Of a stretch of DNA of 64,000 bases, positions 31,561-42,964 are shown piece by piece. The notes under the pieces are model-generated. The model saw only the letters and a program-made list of their open reading frames with translations, did not search any database and was not told the DNA's origin. The stretch is from Tenodera sinensis. Its lineage: Eukaryota; Arthropoda; Insecta; Mantodea; Mantidae. The stretch is from positions 55,691,716 through 55,755,715 of the forward strand of contig CM060969.1 of the NCBI GenBank assembly GCA_030765045.1. The letters are read 5' to 3'. Position 1 is the first letter of the stretch, and each line of letters starts with the position of its first letter. The position numbers and the translations under genes are program-made.

Positions 31561-32186
31561 AATTATATAATATGAGCTGATGAAACAGACAAAAGCTATG
31601 GATTCGTCAACAGTTTAAAATGCATATTTTAAAATTATTTTGAAGATACTAATAGTGTACATATAATAGTGTCAGCTAGCAGTGTTTTTCTTACTGTACT
31701 GTTGTAAAGTTCATGGAACCTCAAGCAGTTGACAGTCGCCGTAATGGAAGGTGGCAATTGTGTGAGGTTACGGTAGCCGTCACCGCTGCACTGATTTGCA
31801 AGTAAGTTAATTACAACTGAACTATTAGACTCCATTCTGATTTTTCCTGAGAATATTGAATAAACTTCATTGTATTTTTAGTGTTTTTCCAAATTTTTAA
31901 ATGGTCGAGTTTATGTTATTATCCAACTTTAAAACCTTAATCGTATAAAATATAATATTAATAATAATTAATAAAATTTTCTAATAAATACCTCACGACA
32001 TACTGCGATTTATCTTTAGTTTGAGCCAAAGATCAAGTAATTTGCTTCATTACAATTGGAGGAATGATTGATCGAAGAGTGAGGAGCGCGCGATTTTTGG
32101 GACATTTCAAAAATTAACATCTGCCAAAATAAATTGTTGATATAAAGCGAAGAAACACGGGTCAAATATATTTTGTTCCAAAACAC

Positions 32187-32187
<1 letters not shown>
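31561..32187. other. Unassigned AT-rich sequence
   Basis: Nothing recognised. Confidence 0.4.
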
Positions 32188-32217
<30 letters not shown>

Positions 32218-32240
32218 AAAAAAAAGAAAAGAAAAAGAAA
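32188..32240 (+). repeat. A-rich tract (A27 then GAAAA repeats)
   Basis: A run followed by AAAAAGAAAAG-type units. Confidence 0.9.
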
Positions 32241-32584
32241 ATGTGAGATCAAGGTCATTTTTGCCATATTTTGTTCCATTTGACGTGAAATGACTCAAAT
32301 ACAAGTATTTAGAAAGTACCTTTTGAAATAGTAAATAATACGTGTAAAATCAGAAAACTTTGATTTATGCTTCTGATCACAGTGGCATATGATATTGTAA
32401 CGCTTTATATTTGCAAATTGAAATTGGCATATTGAATAGCAAACTGTGCTGTTCTTGTAAGTTAAAACAAATTCTATGCTTGAAGTCATCTTACTTGCCA
32501 ATGAATGAGGGTGTCGGAACCTGAACATAAGTCAGAGGAAGGGTGGTCGTTGGGGTGAGGAATGCGAGTGTCCCAGTTGAGCCG

Positions 32585-33640
32585 ATTTTGTCTTTGCCTG
32601 CAGCAAGACATCCCAAAGAAAAATCCCAGTCTTCGTAAATTATACCAAAGCATTCGATAAACTAAACATGCGTATTCCAATCTCGAAGCTGGAATCAATA
32701 ACAAGAAAAGATAAATTCATAGCGCTGATCCATAACTTGCTCATGGCCAACTTCACTCATATCAGAGATGACATCGGAAACAATAAACCAACGGTTGCTA
32801 CAAGGGAATCCTACAGTCTTTAATATCGCCTATACGATGTTGTTGATTAGACGAGAGACGGAGGACGTCAAAATATACATATATCCGGATGACATGGTCA
32901 TCGAATCGAACGACCTCCTAGGCGCAACCAACCAACTTGAGAAGTGGGCACAGGAGAACAAAATGGAATTTAACATGGAAAACACCATTCAGATGACATT
33001 CCGCAACAGAGGCCAAGAAGCTGCGATGGACAGAATATATCTAGGGACGGAACCTCTCATGACAGTCAAAAGCTTTAAATGTCTAGACCCTGCAGATCAT
33101 TCAGATTACACGTAAAATCTGGAATAGCAGCTGCCACAAAAGCCATGTTTGACATCAAGACAATAACTAGACTATCATTAGAAACCGCCATGGCCTTGTT
33201 TGGCAAAAATAGTGCGTATTGCAAACTATGGAATAGATCGAATTTGGGAAAAGCTGAGTCTGAGAGACTTAATGACTTTCGAAGCAGTCAAAGCACACTT
33301 CCTGAAAACCACCCTAGGTGACTCAAAACACACAAGTCGAGACCACGAGGGAATCCTTTATTTTATAGAAGACGTGTGTATGAGGCTGCATGCCATCAAC
33401 CAAAAGCTCGAACAAACTATTACATGAAAGAGAAGAGAAGGGACATAAGGCTGGACTTTTATACAGAACAGAACATGTATGTGAACAGAAGCCATGACAT
33501 ACAGATCCTGCACCAATACAAATCAAGACACTGGTGTGCAAGGATACCACCAAAAAATGCAACACCAAGAGTTTCCACGTCCCTCGGAACAGCTGTGCGA
33601 CCAACCCTGTGACCGTTACCACGTGACTACCTGTAAAAAG
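32585..33640 (+). pseudogene. Degenerate LINE reverse transcriptase with C-terminal zinc finger
   Basis: Pieces of one protein lie in order over about 1.05 kb. VNYTKAFDKLNMRIPISKLE comes first, with the catalytic Asp replaced by Asn in what is usually 'VDYxKAFD'. LLQGNPTVFNIAY follows ('LQGDPLSPLLFNI'). YPDDMVIESNDLLGATNQLE is next, the YxDD catalytic box with Pro for Ala. Then come FNMENTIQMTFRNRG, ANYGIDRIWEKLSLRDLMTF and EAVKAHFLKTTLGDSKHTSR, and last LCDQPCDRYHVTTCKK (near 33590-33635), a C-x3-C-x3-H-x3-C finger. The missing catalytic residue, frameshifts and stops show it is dead. The layout fits an I/Daphne-like group more than jockey, but I cannot fix the clade. Confidence 0.7.
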
Positions 33641-34633
33641 CTAGTAAAATCACAAGTACAACCCAGTAAATAATAAACGATGTAAACAATCAAGTCCCAT
33701 GTATGTGTGATAAACAATGCAATAAGATTCGTGTAATGTAATTAAGTAATTATACACAACTTGTGCGTATTTATTCTATTAATAATAGTGAATATTTGGG
33801 TACGTAAGCCGTTCCTCCAATGTTCCATTCGAAACATATGGGCGGATAAAATATTGAAGTCTCGGGATGATGTGTTCGAAAAGTAGGTAATTAGTTTTAT
33901 TTCGGTTATAACAGCATTTCTAGACGCTATTCTGCTACATTTTTCGAATAATTGCAAATTGCCATGATAAACGCTCTCTACATAGCAGTTTTTTTTAAAA
34001 CCAAAGTCAGACCTCCACATTTTTAACAGTAACTCGTTAACATCAACAAATATTAGTAAGCCTCGCAGGATTTACATTTTGATACATTACAGCTATCCAT
34101 TGAACGAATTTTGCCTTCGAATTCAAATGCGCTTCTGCATAGGAGCGAGTTGGGTATAATGGAGTCGGAGTCTTGGTCTGAGTCAATTCGGTTGGACCAG
34201 AAGAGTTGGTACGCCAGCTGAAACGCCCTACGCCAGGGCCTCGTATGGTTCAAAATCGCACCGGATATAATCCTAGGTGCATCGTGGTGACTCGGTTAAG
34301 CTCGGCTCAACTCGCGCGCTGCACAGCAAAGAAGCCTGACAGTTTTCTTATCGGTGTAATATACGCTACAATACAAATTGTAATGGAGCAACCCTCCAAA
34401 GAAGGCAAAGAATGTTCGAAAATCCATTTAAATCAGAGTGGCAAATTTTTATTTTATTTCCTTCTTTTTTATATATATATGAAGGCCATGACCACAGTAT
34501 AATATCTCATCTACGGTTCAATAATTATGTGTGAGAAAACAATCTGTTGGTATTAAAACAAATTAATCAGTTTAACACTGCGCATCGCACGTAAACATTA
34601 AGTAGGAAGGAGGAAGGAACAGAACTGCGAGTA
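33641..34633. other. Unassigned sequence
   Basis: About 1 kb without recognised features. A slightly GC-rich patch lies at 34120-34330. Confidence 0.4.
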
Positions 34634-34671
34634 AGGGGGGTGGAGGGGGGGGGGGGCGGGGGGGGGGGGAG
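34634..34671 (+). repeat. Poly(G)-rich tract
   Basis: A G run with few interruptions (AAGGGGGGTGGAGGGGGGGG and onward). Confidence 0.9.
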
Positions 34672-34839
34672 GAGACTAGCTTAAGTAAACGACACGTGGT
34701 GGTTTGCGCGGACATCAATTTTTTGAAGTCGCATTTTGTACCACTGCACCCTGCAATGCACAGGTGCATGCGCCCTGAGAGGCCCTGCCCTAGGTTAACC
34801 ATGTTTATAATATTGCATTAAAACGTTATTGCAGAGATA

Positions 34840-35470
34840 TCCAAACTGGGGTACCTGTACCCACAGGGGAAGACTTCATAGGAGATACAAAACAATTAAA
34901 ATCCGCACACGGTCAGAATTATCTTTCCTGAATGACAAAAATAACAAAAAATATTTCATCCAGAGAGATTTGAATTGCCCTCTGTCCCATTTTGCTTAAT
35001 CTGATTGGTTCGTATTGCTGATGGGCTTTTGGAAATAAGTAAACTCCGTCTACAAAATCTAAGGCTACAGTTTTTAAAACACTTTCCAGAAATTAAGAAA
35101 GACGACAGTGCGCTACCGGGGATTACTAATCTGTTTTGCATCACCGCCATCGATTCCTCTGATCTTTCCTTAAAATGAAAGTATTTTGGAAATGTCTGTG
35201 GACAGTCACTGGAAAAAAAAATCGGAAACTTGTCAATGTTATTTCTGGTGTTGTGTACGCAAAGAATACACTGAACTTAGTGATGCTCCATTCTTCTCTG
35301 CTTATTTGTGAGCACGGTTTCTCTGCATTGGCAGCAATCAAACGAAACAAAGAAATCGCCGCCTGAATCCAGAATCACCATTGGTACTCCCACTAATGAA
35401 GATTCAGCTATGAATACAGGAGTTGGTGTCCAGAAAACAAGACTAGTCATCACTTTAACAGGTCATAAAC
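34840..35470 (+). pseudogene. hAT/ZBED5-like transposase C-terminal fossil
   Basis: The plus strand reads, with frame changes, LRLQFLKHFPEIKKDDSALP, then DSSDLSLKMKVFWKCLW and, near 35305-35350, ICEHGFSALAAIKRNK, followed by RLNPE-like sequence. 'CExGFSALAAIKTKxRNRLN' is the hAT C-terminal dimerisation motif typical of ZBED5/FAM200-type transposase relatives. The order and spacing fit the last third of the family. The N-terminal zinc finger and RNase H-like core are absent or unrecognisable. Confidence 0.65.
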
Positions 35471-35874
35471 AAGGTTCATTTACTTCGTGTAGGTATACGC
35501 TATTTACAACTTAGTAGTATTTATTTCATGCACTCACAATCCTTTTTGTAGTATTTAAAACTTACGACATTTTAAATGTAGTTTGGATATGGTTATCTAT
35601 AATTTGAATTAAGGATAACTCTTGAGCTAGACCTGTACTAGTAGTACAGGCTGGAATGGGAAATTGCCTTTGGTGGTAGGCGGAAAAATAAGGCTGAACA
35701 TTACTACATTATTGTATACTTAATTCGGACATCTAAGTAATTAATAATTATTTTAAGCAAACACATCGGATATTTGTAACAAACTTGTAATTAATGTTAC
35801 GTGCAGTGATGACCACATTAACTTTCAGGCCTGCTTAACCCTAACACAACCAAGGTTCTTTATGCCCACCTTCC
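35471..35874. other. Unassigned sequence
   Basis: Nothing recognised. Confidence 0.4.
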
Positions 35875-36765
35875 GTAATTTTTACTTTATCTACTGGTAA
35901 GGAGACAGAATATTGTATTCCACCCAAAAATTCGATGTCGAGATTTCGCCGGAAATATATGTTTTGAGACGTCCTGAATCCAAAAAAAAGTATTTTTAGA
36001 ATGATCCGTGTGTGTGTGCGTGTGTGTGCGTGTGTGTGTGTGTGTGCGCGCGCGCGCGTGCGTGCGTGCGTGCGTGCGTGTGGACAGTATAACACAAAAA
36101 CTTGAGGAAGTAGGTTAAAAACCAAAATTCCTATTTAAGTTTAATGTCTTTCAAGGATGCAACACGAAGATTTAAGAAAATAGCCCCACCCTAAACTACC
36201 CTTCACATAGAAAATTTTTATTCTCCTGAAAATGGCTCTAACGATTTTGATTAAAATCGTCACATGTTTAAGATATTTGTATAACAAATGAAATGTATAT
36301 TTTGAATTTTCTAGCTATAGCCCATGTAGTCCGGATTACTCTAAATGACTTTTGAGTAAACCGTAAGAGATAGACAAAATCTTACTATACAAAAACGTAG
36401 ATCTCGCTAAAACACAGAATTTGTCTCCATAAATTGTTTGTAGAGTGAACCATTTCGGATATATTCGTTATTTGTATCAGTTTTGGAAAACTTGAGACTT
36501 TCGTGAAATTGAACATCTTTCATTTTGATATGTTAAGCACGCAAGGAGAACGGAATCTCAAAACTTTAAAATATTAATCTATCTCTCAAACCCTACTGTA
36601 TTCCCATATTCCCCTTGCACCTACAAGGAAATAAGCAATAAAATAATTTGTACAAACGTTTGTCGCAACTAACACGAAGAAGATATAGGAATAACAGTTT
36701 GTAAGAATGCTTAGTACAAGAGTAGGCAAAGTCATGTGAGGGCAACACATCAGATTTTTAAAATT
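35875..36765 (+). repeat. Family A repeat, near full-length forward copy
   Basis: Head TTTTTACTTTATCTACTGGT, then AATTCGATGTCGAGATTTCG, the GT/GC tract, CAAGGATGCAACACGAAGAT, ATAACAAATGAAATGTATAT, GTAAACCGTAAGAGATAGAC, GCACCTACAAGGAAATAAGC and tail CAAGAGTAGGCAAAGTCATG. At about 890 bp it is the best single reference copy in the window. Confidence 0.9.
36009..36081 (+). repeat. (GT)n(GC)n(GTGC)n microsatellite inside family A
   Basis: GTGTGTGTGCGTGTGTGTGC, then GCGCGCGCGC, then GTGC tetramers. Confidence 0.9.
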
Positions 36766-37445
36766 CTGTCTTGCTTTCTTTACTGCATATAGTAAACTAG
36801 AGGAATTAATGTATTCCACCCAAAAGTTGAATGACGAGATTTTACCGGAAATATGTTTCGAGCCCTCCTGAATAAATAAATAACTGAATGAATGAATAAA
36901 TATATAAATAAAAAGAATAGAAAAAGGTCCGTGTATGTGTCTGTGCGTCTTTGTGTGTACGTGTCTATGTGTCAGTCTGTGGGCACCATAGTCGATTAAA
37001 AACCAGAGTTGATATTTTAGTTTAATGTCTTTCAAAAATGTTACATTTTCCATGTAAAAGGTAGTTCAGGATGGAGGAACTTTCTTCAAAATCTTCAAGA
37101 CGCATTCTTGAAGCATATTAAACTTAAATACCGACTTTAGTTTTCAACCAACTTTTGTTTTTGAGTTATGTTCAAAGACACACAGAGACAGACAGACCCA
37201 CAGACAGACAGATAGACAGACAGTCAGACAGACAGTCAGACAGACAGACAGTCAGACAGACAGACAGACAGTCAGACAGACAGACATCAGACAGACAGAC
37301 ACACACAGGCGCACAGCTAGACACACAGACAGATCTTTCTTATAAATGCTTTATTTTATTTCTGGTGAAATCTCGACATCCAACTTGAGTGGAATACAAT
37401 AGTTCCCCCACTTACTATACCTGGTGGAGAACGTAAAAATTAGTG
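36766..37445. repeat. Family A head-outward foldback copy
   Basis: The left half is a forward head (CTTTCTTTACTGCATATAGT) reaching the AATGTCTTTCAAAAATG block at about 37025. The right half runs back in reverse from CTTCAAAATCTTCAAGACGC to an inverted head (GGTGAAATCTCGACATCCAA, then CCTGGTGGAGAACGTAAAAA). The result is a palindrome of about 680 bp with both heads outermost. Its two arms carry different simple repeats: GT-rich on the left, CAGA-rich on the right. Confidence 0.75.
37177..37331 (+). repeat. (CAGA)n/(CAGT) microsatellite inside family A
   Basis: About 150 bases of CAGA tetramers punctuated by CAGT. Confidence 0.95.
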
Positions 37446-37529
37446 GGCTATTCAAAAATGCGCAGACAAAAGATTTGGCGAATATTCTGGTGGTCATATT
37501 CAATTTTAACTGAAGCAGCAAAACTAATA

Positions 37530-37680
37530 AATTTGATGTGTTGCACTCACACGACTTTCTTTACTTTTGTACTAACCATTCTTACAAACTATTCTTCTTC
37601 TATGTTCTTCGTGTTAGTTGAGGTAAACATTTGCAGAAATTCGTACCTACGATGCAGCGTTTTTATTTCGCTTATGCGTC
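37530..37680 (-). repeat. Family A reverse tail fragment plus a variant extension
   Basis: TTTGATGTGTTGCACTCACA then CTTTCTTTACTTTTGTACTA is the inverse tail. The following sequence (GCGGATATTTAGCAAATAA-like near 37678 and 39402) defines a variant shared with 39360-39740 rather than the standard body. Confidence 0.65.
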
Positions 37681-38100
37681 GGATATTTAGCAAATAAATG
37701 TGTATAAAGGAGCATAATATCTGTTAGAATGATTGATTAATGCATTTACGTTGAAATTGTGTCATAAACACTGCCCAAGTTGTGAATATTTCGATAACAC
37801 AGGACCTTGTCACCCCACTCATATACACACACTAAACCTAAGCTAACACAGGGAAAACGAAAACGAAGTTTTACCACCAAATAAAACTTTCAAAATCGTA
37901 ATCAGCAATAAAAACTGCATCCATTACACTGTTTCATTCGTTTTCTCGAGCGGCCGATTTTGTAAACAATTACCAGCTCTTTGAGATTCCGCTCTCTTTG
38001 CTTTTGTAAAGCTGTGTAACAATGTTCCATTTGACAGAAGTGTAAGTTCTCCATAACTCGCACAATTACTCGTAACAAGATATATCTCCAAAATTGAATG
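37681..38100. repeat. Variant repeat shared with 39360-39740
   Basis: GGATATTTAGCAAATAAATG ... GAATGATTGATTAATGCATT matches GGATATTTAGCAAATAATAC ... AAATGATTTATGTATTTCGA at 39.4 kb, at moderate divergence. Confidence 0.5.
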
Positions 38101-38102
38101 TC

Positions 38103-38290
38103 ATGACCGGGATTTGAACCACGGATCTACCGGTTACTGTCTGATTGCTCTGACCACTAAGCTATCATGGCCAACGTGCCGATATGGCACTAAATTCTCC
38201 AACTCACTCGCATTATTCCTGGTAAACCACACAACCTCAATTTACTCTGAGATAACATACCTTAATGGCGACTTACAACACTACGTGTTT
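38103..38290 (-). repeat. tRNA-like SINE, minus strand
   Basis: On the minus strand GGCCATGATAGCTTAGTGGT and CAGAGCAATCAGACAG form a D-arm-like A box; CCGTGGTTCAAATCCCGGTC is a clear B box at normal spacing. The stretch preceding the head (GTAAGTCGCCATTAAGGTAT ... CCAGGAATAATGCGAGTGAG ... GGAGAATTTAGTGCC) is shared with the copies at 54.15 and 54.45 kb, so the tRNA-like part is internal or near one end of a longer unit. The acceptor stem does not pair well, so I do not call a functional tRNA. Confidence 0.7.
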
Positions 38291-38294
38291 ACCT

Positions 38295-38720
38295 TTGGTG
38301 AGTAAAGTGTTGCATTCTGCCAAGAAATTCTATATAGAACTTGCACGTTTTGAAGTCTCCGAAAAAAAAAAGAGAATTTTTGAAAACAAAGGTGCTCCTA
38401 TGTAGGATAATGTAACAAATACGAAATGGAATTTATGTGCTTAGGTTCAGCAGGCTTAAGGAACGCAATTATAACATTTTCAAGAGAAACCCCAAGCAAA
38501 CTATCCTAGCATTTAAAAATGTTTCGTTATTCTTAATGTTCTCAAGCAAGGATCTAATGATTTTGGTTAAAATACCAGGTTTTAGGAAATATGCATAACC
38601 TTAACATGTTTATTTTGAATCCTTTTTAAATAGCCCCTGAAGTCCTCTTCATTCGTAATTAATTCTGTGTAATAAATTTTGCAGAATATACACATATATA
38701 AATACATGACAGGAGCCAAA
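38295..38720 (+). repeat. Family A forward copy, diverged
   Basis: TTTACCTTTGGTGAGTAAAG-like head, GAACTTGCACGTTTTGAAGT, then TTTAAATAGCCCCTGAAGTC. More diverged than other copies. Confidence 0.55.
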
Positions 38721-38724
38721 AAGT

Positions 38725-39300
38725 CTGTGTTGCACTCATGATTTTCTCTACTCTTGTATAGACTATTCTTACAAACCCTTATTGCTCAATCTACTTAATT
38801 TTACTCGACCAAAATTTACAAATATTATTTTATTGCTAATTTTCTCGTAGGAGCAAGGGGAATATGGAAATACATACAGTAGAATTTAAGCGAGAGCCAA
38901 CGATTTTTAAGGTGCTTGCTATGTGATGGCTTTAAAATTCCGTTCTCTTTGCATGTCCGAAAGAAGAACTAATATTGACCCGCATTTGAGAAAGTGTAAG
39001 TATTGCAGAAGTCCGACAAATAACAAAGGGTTTCTCTAAAATGGCTTACTTCGCGAACAAAATGCACCAAACTTCAATTATGAGTTTTAACGAGCTCTAC
39101 ATTTTTGTGTAGTAGGATTTGTTTATCTCCGGTTTACCAGATATGCAAGAATCACACAGACTACAGAAGGCTTCTTTTAAAATTCTTAGAAAATTGAAGA
39201 TATACGTCCCATTTATCACAAGAATATCTGGTAATGTGTAGAAAACGGGCCGCTAGAGAAAAGGAATGAAGTATAGTGTAATGAATAGAACTTTTATTTC
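38725..39300 (-). repeat. Family A reverse copy, 5' part missing
   Basis: TCTGTGTTGCACTCATGATT, then ACTATTCTTACAAACCCTTA, TTAAAATTCCGTTCTCTTTG and GGTTTACCAGATATGCAAGA in inverse order. Confidence 0.75.
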
Positions 39301-39854
39301 AAATTACCCTTTTGAAAGTTTTATTTGACTGTCAAATTTCGTTTTTGTTGACGAGTATATTCCGTATGTGTGCTGCAGCGGTTTTATATGACTTATTTAG
39401 CGGATATTTAGCAAATAATACTTATAAACAAATATTATATGGCTAAAATGATTTATGTATTTCGATGAAATTACTACATTAATACTGTTTCTAAAGAAAA
39501 ACTTTTGTTTAGTGGATAGGGGAAGGGGTTGAAACTGTTCTAGTGCAAGGATGTGTCTATTCAGAGATTACAACGTAATTAGGAATACAAAATCTATCGA
39601 TTACACTAAAATTCATTCATTTTTCACAAGCAGCCCATTTTCTACACAACTACCAAATATGTTAAACATTTCTAGAACATCCTCTTAAAAACAAAAGCAT
39701 GTTAGAGCCATTTTTAGAAAAATGTTCCATGTCAGGGGTAGTCGCGGGTTAGAGAGTATTCTTAAATACTCGAGTTGAATCTTTGGAACATACTAAATAT
39801 AAACATCACATAACCGACTACTAGCCTTTAAATTATGCTCATCACCTAACTTCT
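39301..39854. repeat. Variant repeat (partner of 37681-38100) and unassigned flank
   Basis: See the partner copy. The part after 39740 is unassigned. Confidence 0.4.
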
Positions 39855-39884
39855 CCCCCCCCCCCCCCCCCCCCACACACACAC
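39855..39884 (+). repeat. Poly(C) tract with (CA)5
   Basis: 20 C followed by ACACACACAC. Confidence 0.9.
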
Positions 39885-40854
39885 CCAAACATAAACGTGG
39901 AGCTTTCGCATACTTTTTTATTAGATTCAGTACGTCCCAAGACATGGAATTCCAGTGAAATAACCAGGAACGCAATACTTCGTTTAGCAGTACAGAAAGT
40001 AAAAATTAGAACATTTCAATTCAGGTAATTTCGATACTCAATCTGGTCGACTGTCTACTTTGACCATGAGTAGTGGGAAGGGGACCATATAGTCATCTCA
40101 CGATCATTTTTCTATAAAAGAAAACCTACTAAATAGACCGGGTGGATAGGGTCTAGTGTCTGGAAAAGACGTCAACTCCATGCAACACTTGTGATGCAAC
40201 TATAGGTATCGCAAAGTTTGATGAGGGGTGACTCGATACTAAATTCAATCATAGGCTTGCCATGCCTTATTGTGTTGTATAATTACACATGCTGTGAAAC
40301 CACGCTGTAAATGTATCATTTGCAGCCACAAACTTTACTTGCACAACAGACAAAATAAAAGTAATAGTCAAATTTTTCGGTTAACATAGGTGCTTTTATA
40401 ACACTTTCTAGACTCACCCAGTCTCAAAAAGTCTTAAAACTTATATTTCCGACATCTGAATTAGATATTGTTACAGTCAAAATAGTTTAACACTAACTTG
40501 AAATATACTGGAGATATTGAAATGAAAATGTGTATACATGTTAATGATTTGATGTGTTATTTCTGGTATTTATTTAAAAAACACGCGTTAATATATATGT
40601 AAAATTCAGATGTCATTCCGGTTTAATCTGAAATTGTTTGCGAGAAAATAGGTTATGCAAATTTAACATGAGAGGAACAGCTATGTTGATGTTCTCTTAA
40701 ACACATTTACCCTCAAAGCTACGAAACTAAAATCTTAAAGTTTCTTCTATACCGCAATAAGTAGAACTTGAAATGTACTCTCATTTCGTTGTGTAATTCT
40801 AACTTCTTCATTATTTAACCCAATTTTGTTTTACTACCACGCATATGCACAGGT
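39885..40854. other. Unassigned AT-rich sequence
   Basis: About 1 kb without recognised features. Confidence 0.4.
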
Positions 40855-41220
40855 GGAGGTACTTTTGCTAGGTAGACTCACCTCGTTACAGTTTTCTTGC
40901 TTTTGTCCCATTTGCACCAAAATGTAGCTAGGCGCACCATCACGCCAAACAAGGTTTCCAAATCGTTTCCAGGCATCCCTGCTGTCATTTCACCACTAAT
41001 GGAACGTCTGGTTCCGACAGACGTGCGTCACCTTTGCTATTCTCTTGTTTCTGTAGGTAGAGGTCGTGTCGGCTCTAGAGTTTCATTTAGGAGTCAAATG
41101 ACTGTCGACATTCTTAATCTCCGGCTAACCAAAACAGCTCTACGCGAAACAGGGAGTGTAATGGTTCTCCTTGCTTTCGCTGAGACACAAGCAGCAAACC
41201 GTTATCTTGCGTAAACAGTA
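40855..41220. other. Unassigned GC-richer block with an open frame on the plus strand
   Basis: Composition rises clearly compared with both flanks. The plus strand is open at 40897-41214 (105 codons). On the minus strand one frame reads WKRFGNLVWRDGAPSYILVQ. Neither resembles a family I know. A decayed mobile element is the simplest explanation. Confidence 0.3.
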
Positions 41221-41394
41221 AATAGGGCAACGTCATCATAAATGTTCAAAATACCCAATCAGAGGCATCAGATCTTCATATGGACAACCATTTCCCAGAA
41301 GCTATGTACAGTTTAAAAGAGAACTTAAATCGCCTAATAAAAGTTTAGGGTCAACAAAGTTCTGGCGATTTGTGTTACAAAACTGGGCTACCCT

Positions 41395-41575
41395 GAAGCT
41401 AAAATTTTCATTTAAAATTTTTATTTCATCTACCTACAAACTTTTTATGAGCAGGTGAAGTATTGTATTGTACCCAAATATTGGAAAGCGAGATTAGATT
41501 GCAAATACGTGTTTTGAGATCTCTGAATCCAGCCAAAAGCATTTTTAGGAAAGACATTGTGTTGTACGCAGTGGC
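41395..41575 (+). repeat. Family A 5' fragment, forward
   Basis: TTTTTATTTCATCTACCTAC head, then GGTGAAGTATTGTATTGTAC, ACGTGTTTTGAGATCTCTGA and AAAGCATTTTTAGGAAAGAC. Confidence 0.75.
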
Positions 41576-41830
41576 GTAGCCTATCAGACTCGGGTATGTA
41601 ACCCAACCAAAACAAAATTGCCCTTCGGAGGTTTCATCTTTTATCATTGTCTGAAAGAAATGTTTGATAATACTGAGGGAGATTGTTCAAAAGAAAATCG
41701 ACCTTTTCTATCAGAACTGATATCTGTAAATCAAATAAACCTGTCACTAACATTTATGTAAAGGAACGGTACAGAGTTGTTCTCCAGTATTTATGCCAGG
41801 AGTTTCACCAGGCATCAGAGATTTCTCATA
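41576..41830 (+). repeat. Low-copy repeat shared with 54595-54960
   Basis: GTGGCGTAGCCTATCAGACT, CGGGTATGTAACCCAACCAA, TTCATCTTTTATCATTGTCT and ACAGAGTTGTTCTCCAGTAT all recur in order at 54.6-54.95 kb, where an extra block of about 150 bp interrupts it. Confidence 0.75.
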
Positions 41831-42960
41831 TGTAATGACGGCACTCACATTTAGTCATTCTGAATATCGGGTGAAGTAGCACGAGATACAGTCGACTTTT
41901 CCAGAGAGGCGTCATATATTGCTATATATTGCTAATTCATTTAACTACTCAACATAATTGCCTCTGTTTCTTATTGTGACCAGAAAAGCAAGTACCTGTT
42001 TTCCTAGAAAACATACAGCCCGTACAAAGTGAGAAAGTAAAGCTCTTTTACGTAATTTTATAGGGTTCGACTCAAAGCTTATACTGATTATTCCATGAAA
42101 ATTATATTCCTAGTTTATCCTGAACATATTTAGTTGTTTTTTTTTTCTCTTCTACATAGTATGTGATTACAACAATAGTTGTGCTATTTTGGTTGCCTTA
42201 TAAATGTTATTTGTACTGTCATAACCGCTGGAATTCCAAACTCTTCTATTAAAAAAGGATCAACAAAACATGTGCTCTGTACCACAGAGCCAGGACTCAC
42301 TTTCATAAACTTTGAAATTGAAGAGTTTTATAAATGTTTAATGTTTGTCGCAACACGGGGTAAGAATTTTGGAGGATCTGATTTAATTACATATTGTTAT
42401 TAAGGAAATTTTGATGCTTGCAAGCTTCTTACGTTGAGTTTATCAATTACACAATAGTTTGTTTTGATTGTCTTTGCAACAGCGACTCCGAAACGAAGTT
42501 TTGTTTACTGCCTTAGCTCTGATTCGTTCCGTGACTTCTGGGATGTACATTGTCTGTGTACCTTCGTTACAGAAACCATGCAAATCTTAACCTACATTTA
42601 CTATACTATCCGAGTACCAAAATCAAGCTCAAATGTCCTAAATTATTGAAGAGCACACATACAAGGAGCAAAACAAATCGCGAATTACTCTCTATTCACA
42701 ACTATAAAAGCGCGATCCTTAAGAGGGGACGCACAATAACATAATGTATCCGTGGATCGAGCACACAGCACCGGTTTCCTGCAGCTGATGACAAATGCCG
42801 TTGGCCCAAGCTTTGTTTCGGGACAAAGTGATTGCCGAATGGCGCGAACGCAAATCATAATGTTTAGGAAAGCTTCATTTTTCGATGACACAAATTATAA
42901 TGTACAGCATTTTGGCAATCAAGTGTAGCAGAATTACAGGGTAGGTAACATATCTGTCAA
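41831..42960. other. Unassigned sequence
   Basis: 1.1 kb with no assignable motif. Confidence 0.4.
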
Positions 42961-42964
42961 ATCC

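Noticed and set aside
37190..37320. CRISPR-like regular repeats
   Set aside because: Tetranucleotide microsatellite in a eukaryotic background, with no spacers.
37155..37388. Open frame rich in Asp-Arg-Gln-Thr
   Set aside because: Translated (CAGA)n repeat inside family A.
38103..38172. tRNA gene on the minus strand
   Set aside because: A and B boxes are good, but the acceptor stem does not pair and the unit is repeated at 54 kb with a shared leader, so it is a tRNA-derived repeat.
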